Below, piece after piece: positions 27,099 through 36,065 of a stretch of 64,000 nt of DNA. Under the pieces are notes generated by a model that worked only from the letters and a program-made list of their open reading frames with translations, had not been told where the DNA came from and made no database searches. The DNA is taken from contig NZ_JACLZK010000001.1 in assembly GCF_014253065.1 (NCBI RefSeq), positions 1,292,178 through 1,356,177 of the forward strand. Direction: 5' to 3'. The translations under genes and the position numbers were made by a program. The stretch's first letter is position 1. Every line of letters starts with the position of its first letter. This DNA is from Campylobacter massiliensis (GTDB lineage: Bacteria; Campylobacterota; Campylobacteria; Campylobacterales; Campylobacteraceae).

Positions 27099-30000
27099 AT
27101 GCATTCAAACACGTCGCGTAAATTTGAAAATTTACGCAGTAACAAGGGCTCAAATTTGCCTCTTTCGGCGCTCACCTGCTTGCTACTAGCCGCAAGCGGA
27201 GCTTATGCTTACACCGAGGCCGGCGTATCCGGAAACACTTCTAGCTGGGAGAGTGCGGAGTATAAAAAAGACTGGGGACTAGTCTCTATGAACGCCTCCA
27301 CGGCTTACGCGTTAGGCTTTAACGGTAGCGGAACGAAGATCGGCGTCATGGACTCTGGCGTACTTTTGAGCCATCCCGAGTTTCAAGACGGTAGGATTCA
27401 TACAGTAAAAACTATCGGTAACTATGCTAAAAACGGCATGAGATACCCTGATGCCGCGCTAGGAAACGGCCCGATAGATAAAAATCAGCCAGTAAAAGAC
27501 GGTAAGCGAAATTTTAATAAAAACGACAACGGCGTGTTTAAAAAAGGCGAAGCTTTTAACGACGACGGTAGTTGGGTAAGGGGCGTAAACGATGCCCACG
27601 GCACCCACGTGGGCGGTACGATGGCGGCTAGCAGAGACGGTAGCGGCATGCACGGCGTGGCGTTTGGCGCACAACTATACTCCGCAAATACCGGCGGCAA
27701 CGACAACATGACGTATGGACCAAACCAAGACTACAACTATTTTTTAAAAGGCTACACTGCCTTGGCCGACGCGGGCGCAAAGGTGATAAACAATAGCTGG
27801 GGGTCGAATAGGCGCGTAAATTCGTCCTTTGCGGGCGCGCTGGGATATAAGCCTACTTATGGCTGGAGGGCTGTGCCTGAATACGACGTGGAATTTTACG
27901 ACGTGACGGTAGCCAATCAAACTACCGCAGCAAAAGACCATATAAATTTAAAAGATATGAACGAGGCCAAAAAGGCTTATTATCAGTTCGTAACTAGCGG
28001 CGAAAAAAGCTTCTTGGATGCGGCTTACGAAGTAGCGGTAAAAAGAGGCGTTATCCAGGTATTTACGGCTGGAAATAGGAGCCTAATGGCCGAGTCTTTC
28101 ACGCGTGCGGCTCTGCCTTATTTTAGACCGGACGCCGAGGAGTACTGGATCAACGTCACGGGTCAAACCGGCGCGGATGGCTATCCTAATGATTCTAATG
28201 AATACATAAGAGGACATAAGGCGTCCTCGGATATTCAGGAATTTAACCTTGCCGGACACTCGAAGTGGTGGACGATCGCAGCTCCGGCCGAAGAGATTTA
28301 TTCCGCATACGTCGAGCTTACCGACAATGCAACATACGGCAAAGCTATATATAAATCATCAGGCGGTACTTCTATGGCCGCTCCTCACGTTAGCGGAGCC
28401 TTGGGCGTCATAATGCAGCGCTATCCGTATATGAGCATGCCACAGGTTAGAGAAACGATGCTAACTACGGCTAGACAAAGGACGCTAAGAGCCGGTCACG
28501 GTGCAGGCGGCATGCTAGAGCGTTGGGGTAGCGACGGAGAAGGCGTACCTAGCAATGTCTGGGGTTGGGGTATACTCGACCTCGGTAAAGCGATGTTTGG
28601 TCCTGGGCAGTTCTTAGGAAACTTCGACGTCACGATGGATCAAAACGATATCTGGACAAACAACATCTCAGACGTCGCCATCAAATTTAGAAAAACCGAG
28701 GATGATAGCGACGCTGCGGCTTGGGCGGCTAGAAAAGCGGCTCTTAACGCCAAGTCAAATTTGAGCGCAGAAGAAAAAGCCGAGATGACCTTTGAAACCG
28801 CAAGAGAGCAGGCTAGGGTCGCAAGGGCGGCCGAGGGCTATGAAGGCTCGCTAACTAAAAGAGGAGACGGCGCTTTGACTCTTGTAGGAGACAATAGCTT
28901 TACCGGAGCGGTAAATATATACGGCGGTAAAATTTCAGCCCTAAATCAATCAATCTCTTCTTCAAGAAGCATAAACGTCCATAACGGCGGCGAGTTTGAG
29001 GTTTTAAATGCTCTTACTTACCAAACTCCAAGCGCGGGCGGTTTCGTGAGCACGACCAAGGCAAGCGACGCTACGCAAGTTAACGCCGTTATAAACGCAG
29101 GCGGCGCATTTGTAGTTAACGACGGCGCTCATAATCTAAATTTAACATTTAAAGAGGGCTCTTTATTAAAGGCTGCACTGCTATCAAACGCCGAGCTTGC
29201 AAATTTGGCGGCAAATCCGACTCTAAAGAAAACCATAAATGCGAGCGGAAACTTCGCGGGCGTAAATTTAGCTAACGTCGAGGATAGCTATGCGTTCTTT
29301 AAAACCACTAAAGAAACTGTTAGCGGCTCAAATTTAGCTCTTTCTTTGCAAAAAGGCAAAAGCATGGAGGAGGTAGCCTCTACTAGCGCCGAGAAGTCAT
29401 TTGCGAGATTGGTCGAGGCAAATCCTAGCAGCGCTATTTATTCGTCTATGCTAGGAGCCGCTCATAGCGTAGCGGCGGCATACTTCGGCGCGTTTTCAAA
29501 CGATCTAGACTTTAAAGCGCAAAACAACTCCGCCGTAGACTCGTTTATGTTAGCAAATTCTGTTAAAAACAAAAACGGCGCTAAAAGAGCCGATATCGAC
29601 ACGGGAGTCGAGCTTTGGTTACTTAGCAGTGCAAGCAGGGTGACTTCTGACAATAACGCCGGCGGCAGACTGGGCACGAACGCATTTACAAATTTAGTAG
29701 GCGTTGATTTTCTAGTAGGCGATAGCTCAAAAGCAGGCGTATTCGTAGGGCTTGGCAAAACAAACCACAAGCTAGGCGATAGCAAGGCGGTAAAAAGTAA
29801 AGACGCGCATGCGGGTATCTACGGCGATATAGGACTTGATCCTATCAAAATCAGCCTAGGCGCTATCTACTCGAAATTTGATCAAGAAAAAAGAGTCGTT
29901 AACTCATACGCTCCTTTGGCCTATGAGTATAAAGACGCTGACGCGTCCGCTATCAGCGCATTTGCCCAGATCGCCTATACGGGGCTAAGCTATGAAAACG

Positions 30001-30407
30001 GCTTTAGCCTAGAGCCTTATGCGGGACTAACCTATATCCGCTTTAAAAACGACGATGTAGCAAATTCTTTGGTGCAGATCAGAAACGAGGATAGAGATTT
30101 GCAAGTCGCAAGCGTGGGCGTAAAACCTAGTATCGCATTTACTATGGACGGCGTAGGCCTAGTCGCAAAAGCCGATGTAGCCTACAACCGCTTCCTAGGC
30201 GATAAAACTCCGAGCGCTCATATGAATGTAACCGGCCTTGGCGCAACTAAACTAGAGGGCGAAAAGCTAAAAGATCTAGCCACTACCGAGCTTGGTATCG
30301 AGGCTGCATTTACCAGAAATTTTAGAGTCGGCCTTAGCTATGTTGGAGCATACGGCAGCAACGTAAAATCAAACGGCGTAAACGCCAAATTTAGTTGGGC
30401 GTTTTAA
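27099..30407 (+). CDS. Subtilisin-type autotransporter serine protease
   Basis: The 1102-residue protein is a type V secreted protease. A long N-terminal signal region (hydrophobic core about residues 21-38) precedes an S8 subtilase domain with Asp85 (GVMDSGV), His167 (DAHGTHVGG), oxyanion Asn326 (TAGN) and Ser425 (GGTSMAAPH). A beta-helix passenger tail follows with an autotransporter repeat near residues 585-615 (LTKRGDGALTLVGDNSFTG). The last 260 or so residues form the outer-membrane beta-barrel, ending in an aromatic residue (KFSWAF). NalP and SphB1 are known relatives that process other surface proteins; the substrate here is unknown. It starts the block that separates dcd from accB. 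Confidence 0.93.
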   Translation: MHSNTSRKFENLRSNKGSNLPLSALTCLLLAASGAYAYTEAGVSGNTSSWESAEYKKDWGLVSMNASTAYALGFNGSGTKIGVMDSGVLLSHPEFQDGRIHTVKTIGNYAKNGMRYPDAALGNGPIDKNQPVKDGKRNFNKNDNGVFKKGEAFNDDGSWVRGVNDAHGTHVGGTMAASRDGSGMHGVAFGAQLYSANTGGNDNMTYGPNQDYNYFLKGYTALADAGAKVINNSWGSNRRVNSSFAGALGYKPTYGWRAVPEYDVEFYDVTVANQTTAAKDHINLKDMNEAKKAYYQFVTSGEKSFLDAAYEVAVKRGVIQVFTAGNRSLMAESFTRAALPYFRPDAEEYWINVTGQTGADGYPNDSNEYIRGHKASSDIQEFNLAGHSKWWTIAAPAEEIYSAYVELTDNATYGKAIYKSSGGTSMAAPHVSGALGVIMQRYPYMSMPQVRETMLTTARQRTLRAGHGAGGMLERWGSDGEGVPSNVWGWGILDLGKAMFGPGQFLGNFDVTMDQNDIWTNNISDVAIKFRKTEDDSDAAAWAARKAALNAKSNLSAEEKAEMTFETAREQARVARAAEGYEGSLTKRGDGALTLVGDNSFTGAVNIYGGKISALNQSISSSRSINVHNGGEFEVLNALTYQTPSAGGFVSTTKASDATQVNAVINAGGAFVVNDGAHNLNLTFKEGSLLKAALLSNAELANLAANPTLKKTINASGNFAGVNLANVEDSYAFFKTTKETVSGSNLALSLQKGKSMEEVASTSAEKSFARLVEANPSSAIYSSMLGAAHSVAAAYFGAFSNDLDFKAQNNSAVDSFMLANSVKNKNGAKRADIDTGVELWLLSSASRVTSDNNAGGRLGTNAFTNLVGVDFLVGDSSKAGVFVGLGKTNHKLGDSKAVKSKDAHAGIYGDIGLDPIKISLGAIYSKFDQEKRVVNSYAPLAYEYKDADASAISAFAQIAYTGLSYENGFSLEPYAGLTYIRFKNDDVANSLVQIRNEDRDLQVASVGVKPSIAFTMDGVGLVAKADVAYNRFLGDKTPSAHMNVTGLGATKLEGEKLKDLATTELGIEAAFTRNFRVGLSYVGAYGSNVKSNGVNAKFSWAF

Positions 30408-30492
30408 TCTTTCGGATTAAAAGCTTAAATTTGCCTAGAGTGAGCTAAATTTACTTAGCTCGCTACGGGTTTAAATTTGACTTTGTAAATTT

Positions 30493-30532
30493 GCCGCATT
30501 TTGGAGATAGAAATTTGTCTCGAAAATGCGGC
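30493..30532. terminator. Stem-loop after the autotransporter gene
   Basis: GCCGCATTTT pairs with AAAATGCGGC, with an inner GAGA/TCTC pair. It lies 86 bases after the stop; the T tract is missing, so termination is tentative. The rest of 30533-30694 holds no gene. Confidence 0.45.
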
Positions 30533-30694
30533 TTAGAAAATTAAGCGGATAGATACGACTTGCGCCGTTGCTTACAAGATCTCCTGTTATTCTAGTAACT
30601 GCGTCTTAAAAAACTACAAATGCGGTTTGGCAAAGCAAGAGAAGTCGTGATTAGCGTCCCGTTAATCAGCAAGAAACCGACCGCGGATCTAACG

Positions 30695-31642
30695 CTAGTA
30701 GCCTTTTTCGTTTAGCTTTCTGTAATTATCACATCCTAACTGAAGTCCTAAATCACAAGCCTTGCCATAATATTGTTTTGCAGTGGAAAAATTTTGCCTT
30801 ACACCTTGACCGTTTTCGTATACTAAGCCTAAGCCTAAGCAGCCCCCAACATTTCCCCCATCACAAGCTTTTTGATATAGCTCAGCAGCTTTTTGGTAAT
30901 TTTGTTTTACACCTTGACCGTTTTTGTATAAAACCCCTAAGTTAAAGCAACCCCTAAGCTCTCCCCCTTCACAAACTTTTTGATATAGTTCAGCAGCTTT
31001 TTGGTAATCTTGTTTTACACCTTGACCTTTTTGGTATAAAACCCCTAAGTTAAAGCAACCCCTAAGCTCTCCCCCTTCACAAACTTTTTGATATAGTTCA
31101 GCAGCTTTTTGGTAATCTTGTTTTACACCTTGACCTTTTTGGTATAAAACCCCTAAGTTAAAGCAACCCCTAAGCTCTCCCCCTTCACAAACTTTTTGAT
31201 ATAGTTCAGCAGCTTTTTGGTAATTTTGTTTTACACCTTGACCTTTTTGGTATAAAACCCCTAAGTTAAAGCAACCCCCAGCCTCTCCACTATCACAAAC
31301 TTTTTGATATAGCTCAGCAGCTTTTTGGTAATTTTGTTTTACACCTTGACCGTCTTCGTATAAAATTCCTAAGTTAAAGCAACCCCCAGCCTCTCCACTA
31401 TCACAAACTTTTTGATATAGCTCAGCAGCTTTTTGGTAATTTTGTTTTACACCTTGACCGTATTCGTATAAAAACCCTAAGTTAGAGCAACCCCCAGCCT
31501 CTCCACTATCACAAGCTTTTTGATATAGCTCAGCAGCTTTTTGGTAGTCACCTTTATAGTAAGCTTCGTTTCCCAATTCAGTAAGATCTTTGGAAAATCC
31601 AACAGAAAACAAAATGACGAGTAAAACAAAAACTCTTTTCAT
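30695..31642 (-). CDS. Cysteine-rich Sel1-like repeat protein (Hcp family)
   Basis: A signal peptide (about residues 1-17) is followed by eight 36-residue Sel1-like repeats. Each has two cysteines eight positions apart (for example ACDSGEAGGC), the pattern of Helicobacter cysteine-rich proteins HcpA-HcpE, in which each pair forms a disulfide in the periplasm or outside the cell. The repeats are almost identical (YQKAAELYQK ... LGVLYQKGQGVKQ). Some relatives bind penicillin weakly or provoke immune responses; the role here is unknown. RBS AAAGGAGTAGAG. It is AT-richer than its neighbours. Confidence 0.9.
   Translation of the reverse strand: MKRVFVLLVILFSVGFSKDLTELGNEAYYKGDYQKAAELYQKACDSGEAGGCSNLGFLYEYGQGVKQNYQKAAELYQKVCDSGEAGGCFNLGILYEDGQGVKQNYQKAAELYQKVCDSGEAGGCFNLGVLYQKGQGVKQNYQKAAELYQKVCEGGELRGCFNLGVLYQKGQGVKQDYQKAAELYQKVCEGGELRGCFNLGVLYQKGQGVKQDYQKAAELYQKVCEGGELRGCFNLGVLYKNGQGVKQNYQKAAELYQKACDGGNVGGCLGLGLVYENGQGVRQNFSTAKQYYGKACDLGLQLGCDNYRKLNEKGY
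30937..31260. repeat. Three 108-bp tandem repeats in the Sel1 gene
   Basis: Units at 30937-31044 and 31045-31152 are identical base for base; 31153-31260 differs by one base (C to T). Each encodes one 36-residue Sel1 unit, so gain or loss of a unit keeps the reading frame. Confidence 0.9.
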
Positions 31643-32006
31643 CTCTACTCCTTTATATATAAAATATTTAAATTGTATTTTGTCTTTTTTGGGCTTAGAT
31701 TGTTATTAATTATTTTGGCTCGAGATAAACTAAGCGGATTTTAACCGCGACGGTATCATATCTAAATGCTACTTTGCTATGTTTTGCCTACAAGAACGCG
31801 ATTTTCATCGAAACCTGCCGGCGCTTATATCGGCATTAAATTTTGCCGAATAAATTTAAAAACCCTGTTTATTATTTTATGCGGATGTAAATAATACCAA
31901 AATCTTTTTCTTATACTTTAAATATGATTTATCAAGAAAATTTAATAAATAATAAGCTTTACGGGGGTACAATTTCATTTACCAAACACCTTCAAAAGGA
32001 GCAAAA
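31643..32006. other. Divergent spacer between Sel1 gene and nickel operon
   Basis: The two genes are read away from each other, so both promoters lie here. The region is AT-rich near the nickel operon and contains the inverted repeat at 31870-31896 and a TACAAT at 31969-31974. No open frame is supported. Confidence 0.5.
31870..31896. promoter_or_regulatory. NikR-like inverted repeat upstream of the nickel operon
   Basis: TATTATTT and AAATAATA are perfect inverted 8-mers separated by 11 bases. Helicobacter NikR binds a loose TATWATT-N11-AATWATA pattern; the half-sites match in sequence, but the spacing differs by two bases when they are aligned on the 7-mers. Position before a nickel importer supports nickel-responsive control. 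Confidence 0.5.
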
Positions 32007-32753
32007 ATGAAAATCAAGTCTTTGGCGCTTATGCTTTTAGGCGTTAGCGCTTATGCGCATTTTGGTATGGTCGTACCGTCAAATTCGACCGTGGACGATG
32101 AGAAAGAGGCAAATTTGCAGATCACTTACAAATTTACCCATCCTTTTGAGGGCGATATGATGAACCTAGCCCTTCCAAACGAGGCGGGCGTTTTTATAAA
32201 CGGTAAAAAAGAGGCGATAAAAGACCTAAAAGAGCTTAAAGAGGATAAATTTAGCTACTTTACGGCTAGCTACGACGTAAAAGAGCCTGGCATCTATCAG
32301 TTTTATATGGATCCAAAGCCCTATTTCGAGCCTGCGGAGGATAAATTTATAAGGCATATAACAAAAACCGTCGTCGATGCCTACGGCTACGGCGAGGGCT
32401 GGGATAAACCGGCCGGGCTAAAAGCCGAGATAGTGCCGCTAACGCGTCCATATGGGCTTTATAAGGGAAATTTGTTTTCAGGCGTGGTTTACTATAAAGG
32501 AAAACGCGCTAAAAACGTAACCGTCGAGGTAGAGTACTATAACGCTAAAGGGCTAAAAGCTCCGTCCGATGCGCACGTGACGCAGGTCGTAAACACTAAC
32601 GAGCAGGGCGAATTTAGCTTTGCGATGCCGCTTGAGGGCTGGTGGGGATTTGCCGCGCTGATAGACGACGATCAAAAGATAAAACACGAGGGCAAAGAGT
32701 ATCCCGTGGAGCTTGGAGCCGTCATCTGGGTGCAAACCAAAGAGTATAAATAA
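32007..32753 (+). CDS. nikK: DUF4198 periplasmic protein of nickel ECF system (NikK-like)
   Basis: The 248-residue protein has a short signal peptide cleaved near SAYA-HFGM, which would leave a histidine at the mature N-terminus, and a two-part DUF4198 beta-rich fold. DUF4198 proteins of this kind (NikK) accompany ECF nickel transporters and are thought to bind or deliver Ni2+ in the periplasm. It is first in a five-gene operon and ends directly before the nikM ATG (TAAATG). Cobalt rather than nickel cannot be excluded from sequence. Confidence 0.82.
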   Translation: MKIKSLALMLLGVSAYAHFGMVVPSNSTVDDEKEANLQITYKFTHPFEGDMMNLALPNEAGVFINGKKEAIKDLKELKEDKFSYFTASYDVKEPGIYQFYMDPKPYFEPAEDKFIRHITKTVVDAYGYGEGWDKPAGLKAEIVPLTRPYGLYKGNLFSGVVYYKGKRAKNVTVEVEYYNAKGLKAPSDAHVTQVVNTNEQGEFSFAMPLEGWWGFAALIDDDQKIKHEGKEYPVELGAVIWVQTKEYK

Positions 32754-33341
32754 ATGCACATTAGCGAAGGCGTTTTAAAACCCGAGATCATCGTGCCTTG
32801 CTCGGTCATTTGCGTAGTTTTGGTGTATAGCTTGATTTACAAGCTAAAAACGAGCGAGATACCCAAGGTAGCGGCCGTCAGCGCGATGTTTTTTATGGCG
32901 TCTTTTATCCACGTGCCCATCGGCGTCACGTCGATACATCTCGTGCTAAGCGGCCTTGCGGGGGCGTTTTTGGGTGCAAACGCGGTTTTGGCTATTTTTA
33001 TCGCGCTGTTTTTTCAGGCTTTGCTTTTTGGTTACGGCGGCCTGAGCGCGCTTGGCGTAAATTTGCTCATCATCGCTTCTCCCGCGCTTCTTAGCCCATA
33101 TCTTTTAAAGCTATCTTTTAAGCGCTATAGGCCCTTTTTCTGGTTTTTGATTGGGTTTTTGCCTATACTTTGCTCCTCGGTTTTGCTCTCTTTGACGCTT
33201 GTTTTAAACGGTAAAGAATTTACGCCCGTGGCCGCGCTTGTTTTTACTTCAAATTTAGCCCTTATGGCGCTTGAGGGGATCATCTCGCTTTTTGCGCTTT
33301 CTTTTATTTATAGGGTCAAAAAGGATCTTTTGATTTGCTAA
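32754..33341 (+). CDS. nikM: ECF transporter substrate-binding membrane subunit (CbiM/NikM)
   Basis: The 195-residue integral membrane protein starts MHISEG. In the CbiM/NikM family the Met1-His2 backbone and side chain help form the square-planar metal site, with a further histidine inside; HVPIGVTSIHLV supplies candidate His residues. It lies between nikK and nikL with no gap, and forms the S-component of the importer with NikL, NikQ and NikO. Confidence 0.88.
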   Translation: MHISEGVLKPEIIVPCSVICVVLVYSLIYKLKTSEIPKVAAVSAMFFMASFIHVPIGVTSIHLVLSGLAGAFLGANAVLAIFIALFFQALLFGYGGLSALGVNLLIIASPALLSPYLLKLSFKRYRPFFWFLIGFLPILCSSVLLSLTLVLNGKEFTPVAALVFTSNLALMALEGIISLFALSFIYRVKKDLLIC

Positions 33342-33787
33342 AAATATTTTTGATCGTGCTTTTTGCAAGCTTCCTAAACGCGCACTCTCTAAAAGGCTTT
33401 GCAAAGCAAGATGGCGAATTTATCGAGATAAAAAGCTACTTTTACGGAAATTCCCCTTGTAAAAACTGCCCCGTATCTTTTATAAAAGACGGCACCCGGA
33501 TAGGAGGCGCGCAAACAGATGAAAACGGCTTTGCTAGAGCCAAAATCCCCGCAGATGAATTTGAAATCCTGATCGACGGCGGACTGGCGCATGAAAAAAG
33601 GATCAAATTTACCGCAAACAAAGACGAGCTAAAAAGCGCCGGAAGTAACGCGTCAAACGATGTATCAAAGGTCAAATTTGACGAAAGCGAGGAGGATTTT
33701 TGGGCTTACGCGCTTAAATTTATCCTTGCGTTTTTGGGAATCGGGCTGTTTTTCGGCGGAATTTATCTAGTAAAAAGAGGCAAATGA
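33335..33787 (+). CDS. nikL: NikL-like accessory subunit of nickel ECF transporter
   Basis: The 150-residue protein has an N-terminal signal or membrane segment, a small periplasmic beta domain with a CKNC motif (residues about 43-46) and a TDENGFARAKIP unit typical of carboxypeptidase-regulatory-like folds. A C-terminal membrane helix (about residues 128-146) follows. This architecture matches NikL, which replaces NikN in some nickel ECF systems. The start is TTG, overlapping the nikM stop; the 3' end overlaps nikQ by 4 bases. Confidence 0.75.
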   Translation: MLKIFLIVLFASFLNAHSLKGFAKQDGEFIEIKSYFYGNSPCKNCPVSFIKDGTRIGGAQTDENGFARAKIPADEFEILIDGGLAHEKRIKFTANKDELKSAGSNASNDVSKVKFDESEEDFWAYALKFILAFLGIGLFFGGIYLVKRGK

Positions 33788-34431
33788 ACCTATCCGTTTT
33801 GCTCATTTGCTTTACTTTTTTTAGTTTCAGAGTCTCGCTTTCAAGCGCTACGGACGCTATTTTTATCGCGCCCGTGATCTTTTTAGCGATTTTAAATTTT
33901 AAAAATCTTTTTGAAATTTTAAAATCCGTTTTTAAACTAAATATTTTTATAATCTTAGTCGTTTTAAGCCTCGTTCTTTACGAAGAATACGCGCTTGCAA
34001 AGCTGATATTTATAAGGTCGAATTTGATCATACTTTTTGGGCGGCTGGCTTTTTATAGGAGCGATTATTTTAGTATCGCGCTTGCGGTTTCGTCGCTAAA
34101 TTTGGGCGATAAGCTAACGGCGATTTTTTATTTTAGCGCTAAATTTACGGCCGATCTTAAAACGATATTTTTAAGACTAAAAAAGACTCTAAAAGTTCGC
34201 GGATTTGAGCCTAAAACCTCGCTTTTTACCTATAAAATTTACGCAAATTTAGTCGCTATGCTTTTTTTGGAAGCGTTTTATAAGGCCAGCGTTCTTGAAA
34301 AAACCTTTGTTTGTAGAGGCTTTGAGGGTAAACTTTACGGAGCTAAAGGCCTCAAAATAGGCGCAAAAGACGCCGTTATAATCGCTTTGACGGCGTGTTG
34401 CTATATTTTTAGTTTAGGAGTCCTGATATGA
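33784..34431 (+). CDS. nikQ: ECF transporter transmembrane subunit (CbiQ/NikQ)
   Basis: The 215-residue membrane protein has the T-component pattern: several helices, then a conserved cytoplasmic stretch with two charged coupling segments (about residues 125-145 and 170-185; for example KTLKVRGFEPKTS and FVCRGFEGKLY). These couple ATP hydrolysis by NikO to the S-component. The start ATG overlaps the nikL stop, and its stop overlaps the nikO start (ATGA). Confidence 0.85.
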   Translation: MNLSVLLICFTFFSFRVSLSSATDAIFIAPVIFLAILNFKNLFEILKSVFKLNIFIILVVLSLVLYEEYALAKLIFIRSNLIILFGRLAFYRSDYFSIALAVSSLNLGDKLTAIFYFSAKFTADLKTIFLRLKKTLKVRGFEPKTSLFTYKIYANLVAMLFLEAFYKASVLEKTFVCRGFEGKLYGAKGLKIGAKDAVIIALTACCYIFSLGVLI

Positions 34432-35078
34432 GCTGCACGATAAGCCTAAAAAACGTCTGCGCCAAAATAGGCGAAAGAACGCTTTTTGAAAATCTAAATT
34501 TAAACGCGACGCACAAGGACAAAATCGCCCTCATAGGCCCAAACGGCTGCGGTAAAAGCACGTTGCTAGAGATAATGGCGGGGCTCAAATCGCCTTGCGG
34601 CGGCTATATCGAGCTTTTTCACCATAAAATTTCAAACCTTGATGAGTACAAGCAGTTTCGCCGCGACATGGGCTATCTTTTTCAAGAAAGCAACGATTGT
34701 TTCATCTGCCCTAGCGTACTTGATGACGTGATGTTTTCGCTACTTAGCCGCGGCGAGGACAAAGAGCCGGCTAGGGCAAAAGCCGAGAAAATTTTACGCG
34801 AGCTTGAAATTTGGCACCTAAAAGACGAGATAGTGTTTAACCTCTCCGGAGGCGAGAAAAAGCTCGTCGCGCTAGCGGGGATACTGGTAGCTAAGCCTAA
34901 AATTTTACTACTTGACGAGCCTACGACCGCGCTTGATGCACAGATGCAAGCAAGGATAGCCGCTATCTTAAAATCCCTCGACGTCACGCAGATAATCGTC
35001 TCTCACGACAAGGAATTTATAAGCGACGTAGCAAGCGTAATGTACCGCCTGACAAAAAACGGACTAGAGCCGATATAA
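34428..35078 (+). CDS. nikO: ECF transporter ATPase (CbiO/NikO)
   Basis: The 216-residue ABC ATPase has Walker A (GPNGCGKST), the signature LSGGEKK, Walker B (LLLDEPTTALD) and the switch histidine (IIVSHD). It is shorter than many CbiO proteins (about 270), lacking a C-terminal extension. It would power the nickel importer as a dimer on NikQ. A molybdate-type binding protein and permease without their own ATPase follow downstream. Confidence 0.9.
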   Translation: MSCTISLKNVCAKIGERTLFENLNLNATHKDKIALIGPNGCGKSTLLEIMAGLKSPCGGYIELFHHKISNLDEYKQFRRDMGYLFQESNDCFICPSVLDDVMFSLLSRGEDKEPARAKAEKILRELEIWHLKDEIVFNLSGGEKKLVALAGILVAKPKILLLDEPTTALDAQMQARIAAILKSLDVTQIIVSHDKEFISDVASVMYRLTKNGLEPI

Positions 35079-35135
35079 AATATCCTTATTTATACTTCTT
35101 TAAAAAAGCTCCGAAAACAGCAAAATTTATCAATG

Positions 35136-35141
35136 TATAAT
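35136..35141 (+). promoter_or_regulatory. Putative -10 box upstream of modA-like gene
   Basis: TATAAT lies 47 bases before the start at 35188, in AT-rich sequence, separating this gene from the nickel operon. Confidence 0.5.
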
Positions 35142-35151
35142 AATATATTTC

Positions 35152-35171
35152 ATAAAATTACTAAATTTTAT
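35152..35171. promoter_or_regulatory. Inverted repeat between promoter and modA-like start
   Basis: ATAAAATT and AATTTTAT are perfect inverted 8-mers with a 4-base spacer, sitting just downstream of the -10 box at 35136. The position suits an operator, but high AT content makes chance occurrence plausible. Confidence 0.3.
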
Positions 35172-35187
35172 TACAAAGGAGAATTTT

Positions 35188-35889
35188 ATGAAAAAATTAC
35201 TACTTATTTCTATCGCGGCCGCGGTCGCATTCGGCGGCGAAAATTTGCTCGTGGGCGCTGGCGGCGGATACAAAAAACCCGTCACTGAAGTGATAGAAAA
35301 TCTCAAAAAAGACGGCGTGCTGATCGAGGGCGCGTTTGCAAATTTGGGCCAGATAACCATCCAGGCAAAAGAGGGCAAGATGGCTGCGATCGTGGGCGAC
35401 GAGGCGTTTTTAAAGAAAACGGACCTTGATATAAAGGCCTATGAGCGCATCGGCAAGGGTGCTTTGGTGCTAGTCACGCCAAAAGGCAAGCAGATAAAAG
35501 ACGTATCTGAGCTAAAAAATCTCGCCAAAATCGCGATGCCCGACGCCAAAAAAGCGATCTACGGCGTGAGAACGACGGAGTTTTTGAAAAACTCGGGACT
35601 AGAGGCCGATCTAGCGCCTAAAATGCTACCCGTTGCAGGCGTACCGCAAGTAGTCGCCTACGTCACTAACGGCGAAGTAGACGCGGGCTTTATCAACTCG
35701 ACCGAGGCCGTGGCTAGAGAGGGCGAGTTTGGCAGCGTGATTTACATCGACGAGGCGCTTTATAGTCCCGTTTTCATCTCTGCGGCAAAACTCCCCGCGT
35801 GCGAAGGTAACGAGGCGTGCGCTAAATTTATAGACGAGATAAAAACTCCTCGCTCGAAGGAAATTTTCGCTAAATTCGGGCTAAAATAA
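35188..35889 (+). CDS. modA: ModA-like periplasmic oxyanion-binding protein
   Basis: The 233-residue protein has a signal peptide (about residues 1-16) and a type II periplasmic binding fold related to molybdate or tungstate binders (LLVGAGGGYKKPVTEVIE, VDAGFINSTEAVA). It captures an oxyanion for an ABC importer. It is followed 176 bases on by a ModB-type permease. Substrate could be molybdate, tungstate or another oxyanion; the usual Ser/Tyr binding residues cannot be assigned with certainty. Confidence 0.75.
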   Translation: MKKLLLISIAAAVAFGGENLLVGAGGGYKKPVTEVIENLKKDGVLIEGAFANLGQITIQAKEGKMAAIVGDEAFLKKTDLDIKAYERIGKGALVLVTPKGKQIKDVSELKNLAKIAMPDAKKAIYGVRTTEFLKNSGLEADLAPKMLPVAGVPQVVAYVTNGEVDAGFINSTEAVAREGEFGSVIYIDEALYSPVFISAAKLPACEGNEACAKFIDEIKTPRSKEIFAKFGLK

Positions 35890-36065
35890 TTTAAATTAAT
35901 GGCTTTTGGCTCGGTTAAATTTACCGTCAAATTTCTGCTTTACGGGAGCAAAATTTGACGATTTTAACCGCTCGAATTTGACGTCGAATTTAACAAAAAC
36001 GCTAAAATTTACTCGCTAGATTTCGTTTGGGCAAAAAGTGAATTTTAACTCAAAAAAGGAAAAAT

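Noticed and set aside
30600..30680. Possible integron attachment site (GTTAATC-like words near 30660)
   Set aside because: No attC-type paired core sites, no integrase gene and no cassette array nearby.
30937..31260. Regular repeats as a CRISPR array
   Set aside because: The 108-bp units are contiguous, have no spacers, and encode Sel1 repeats in frame.
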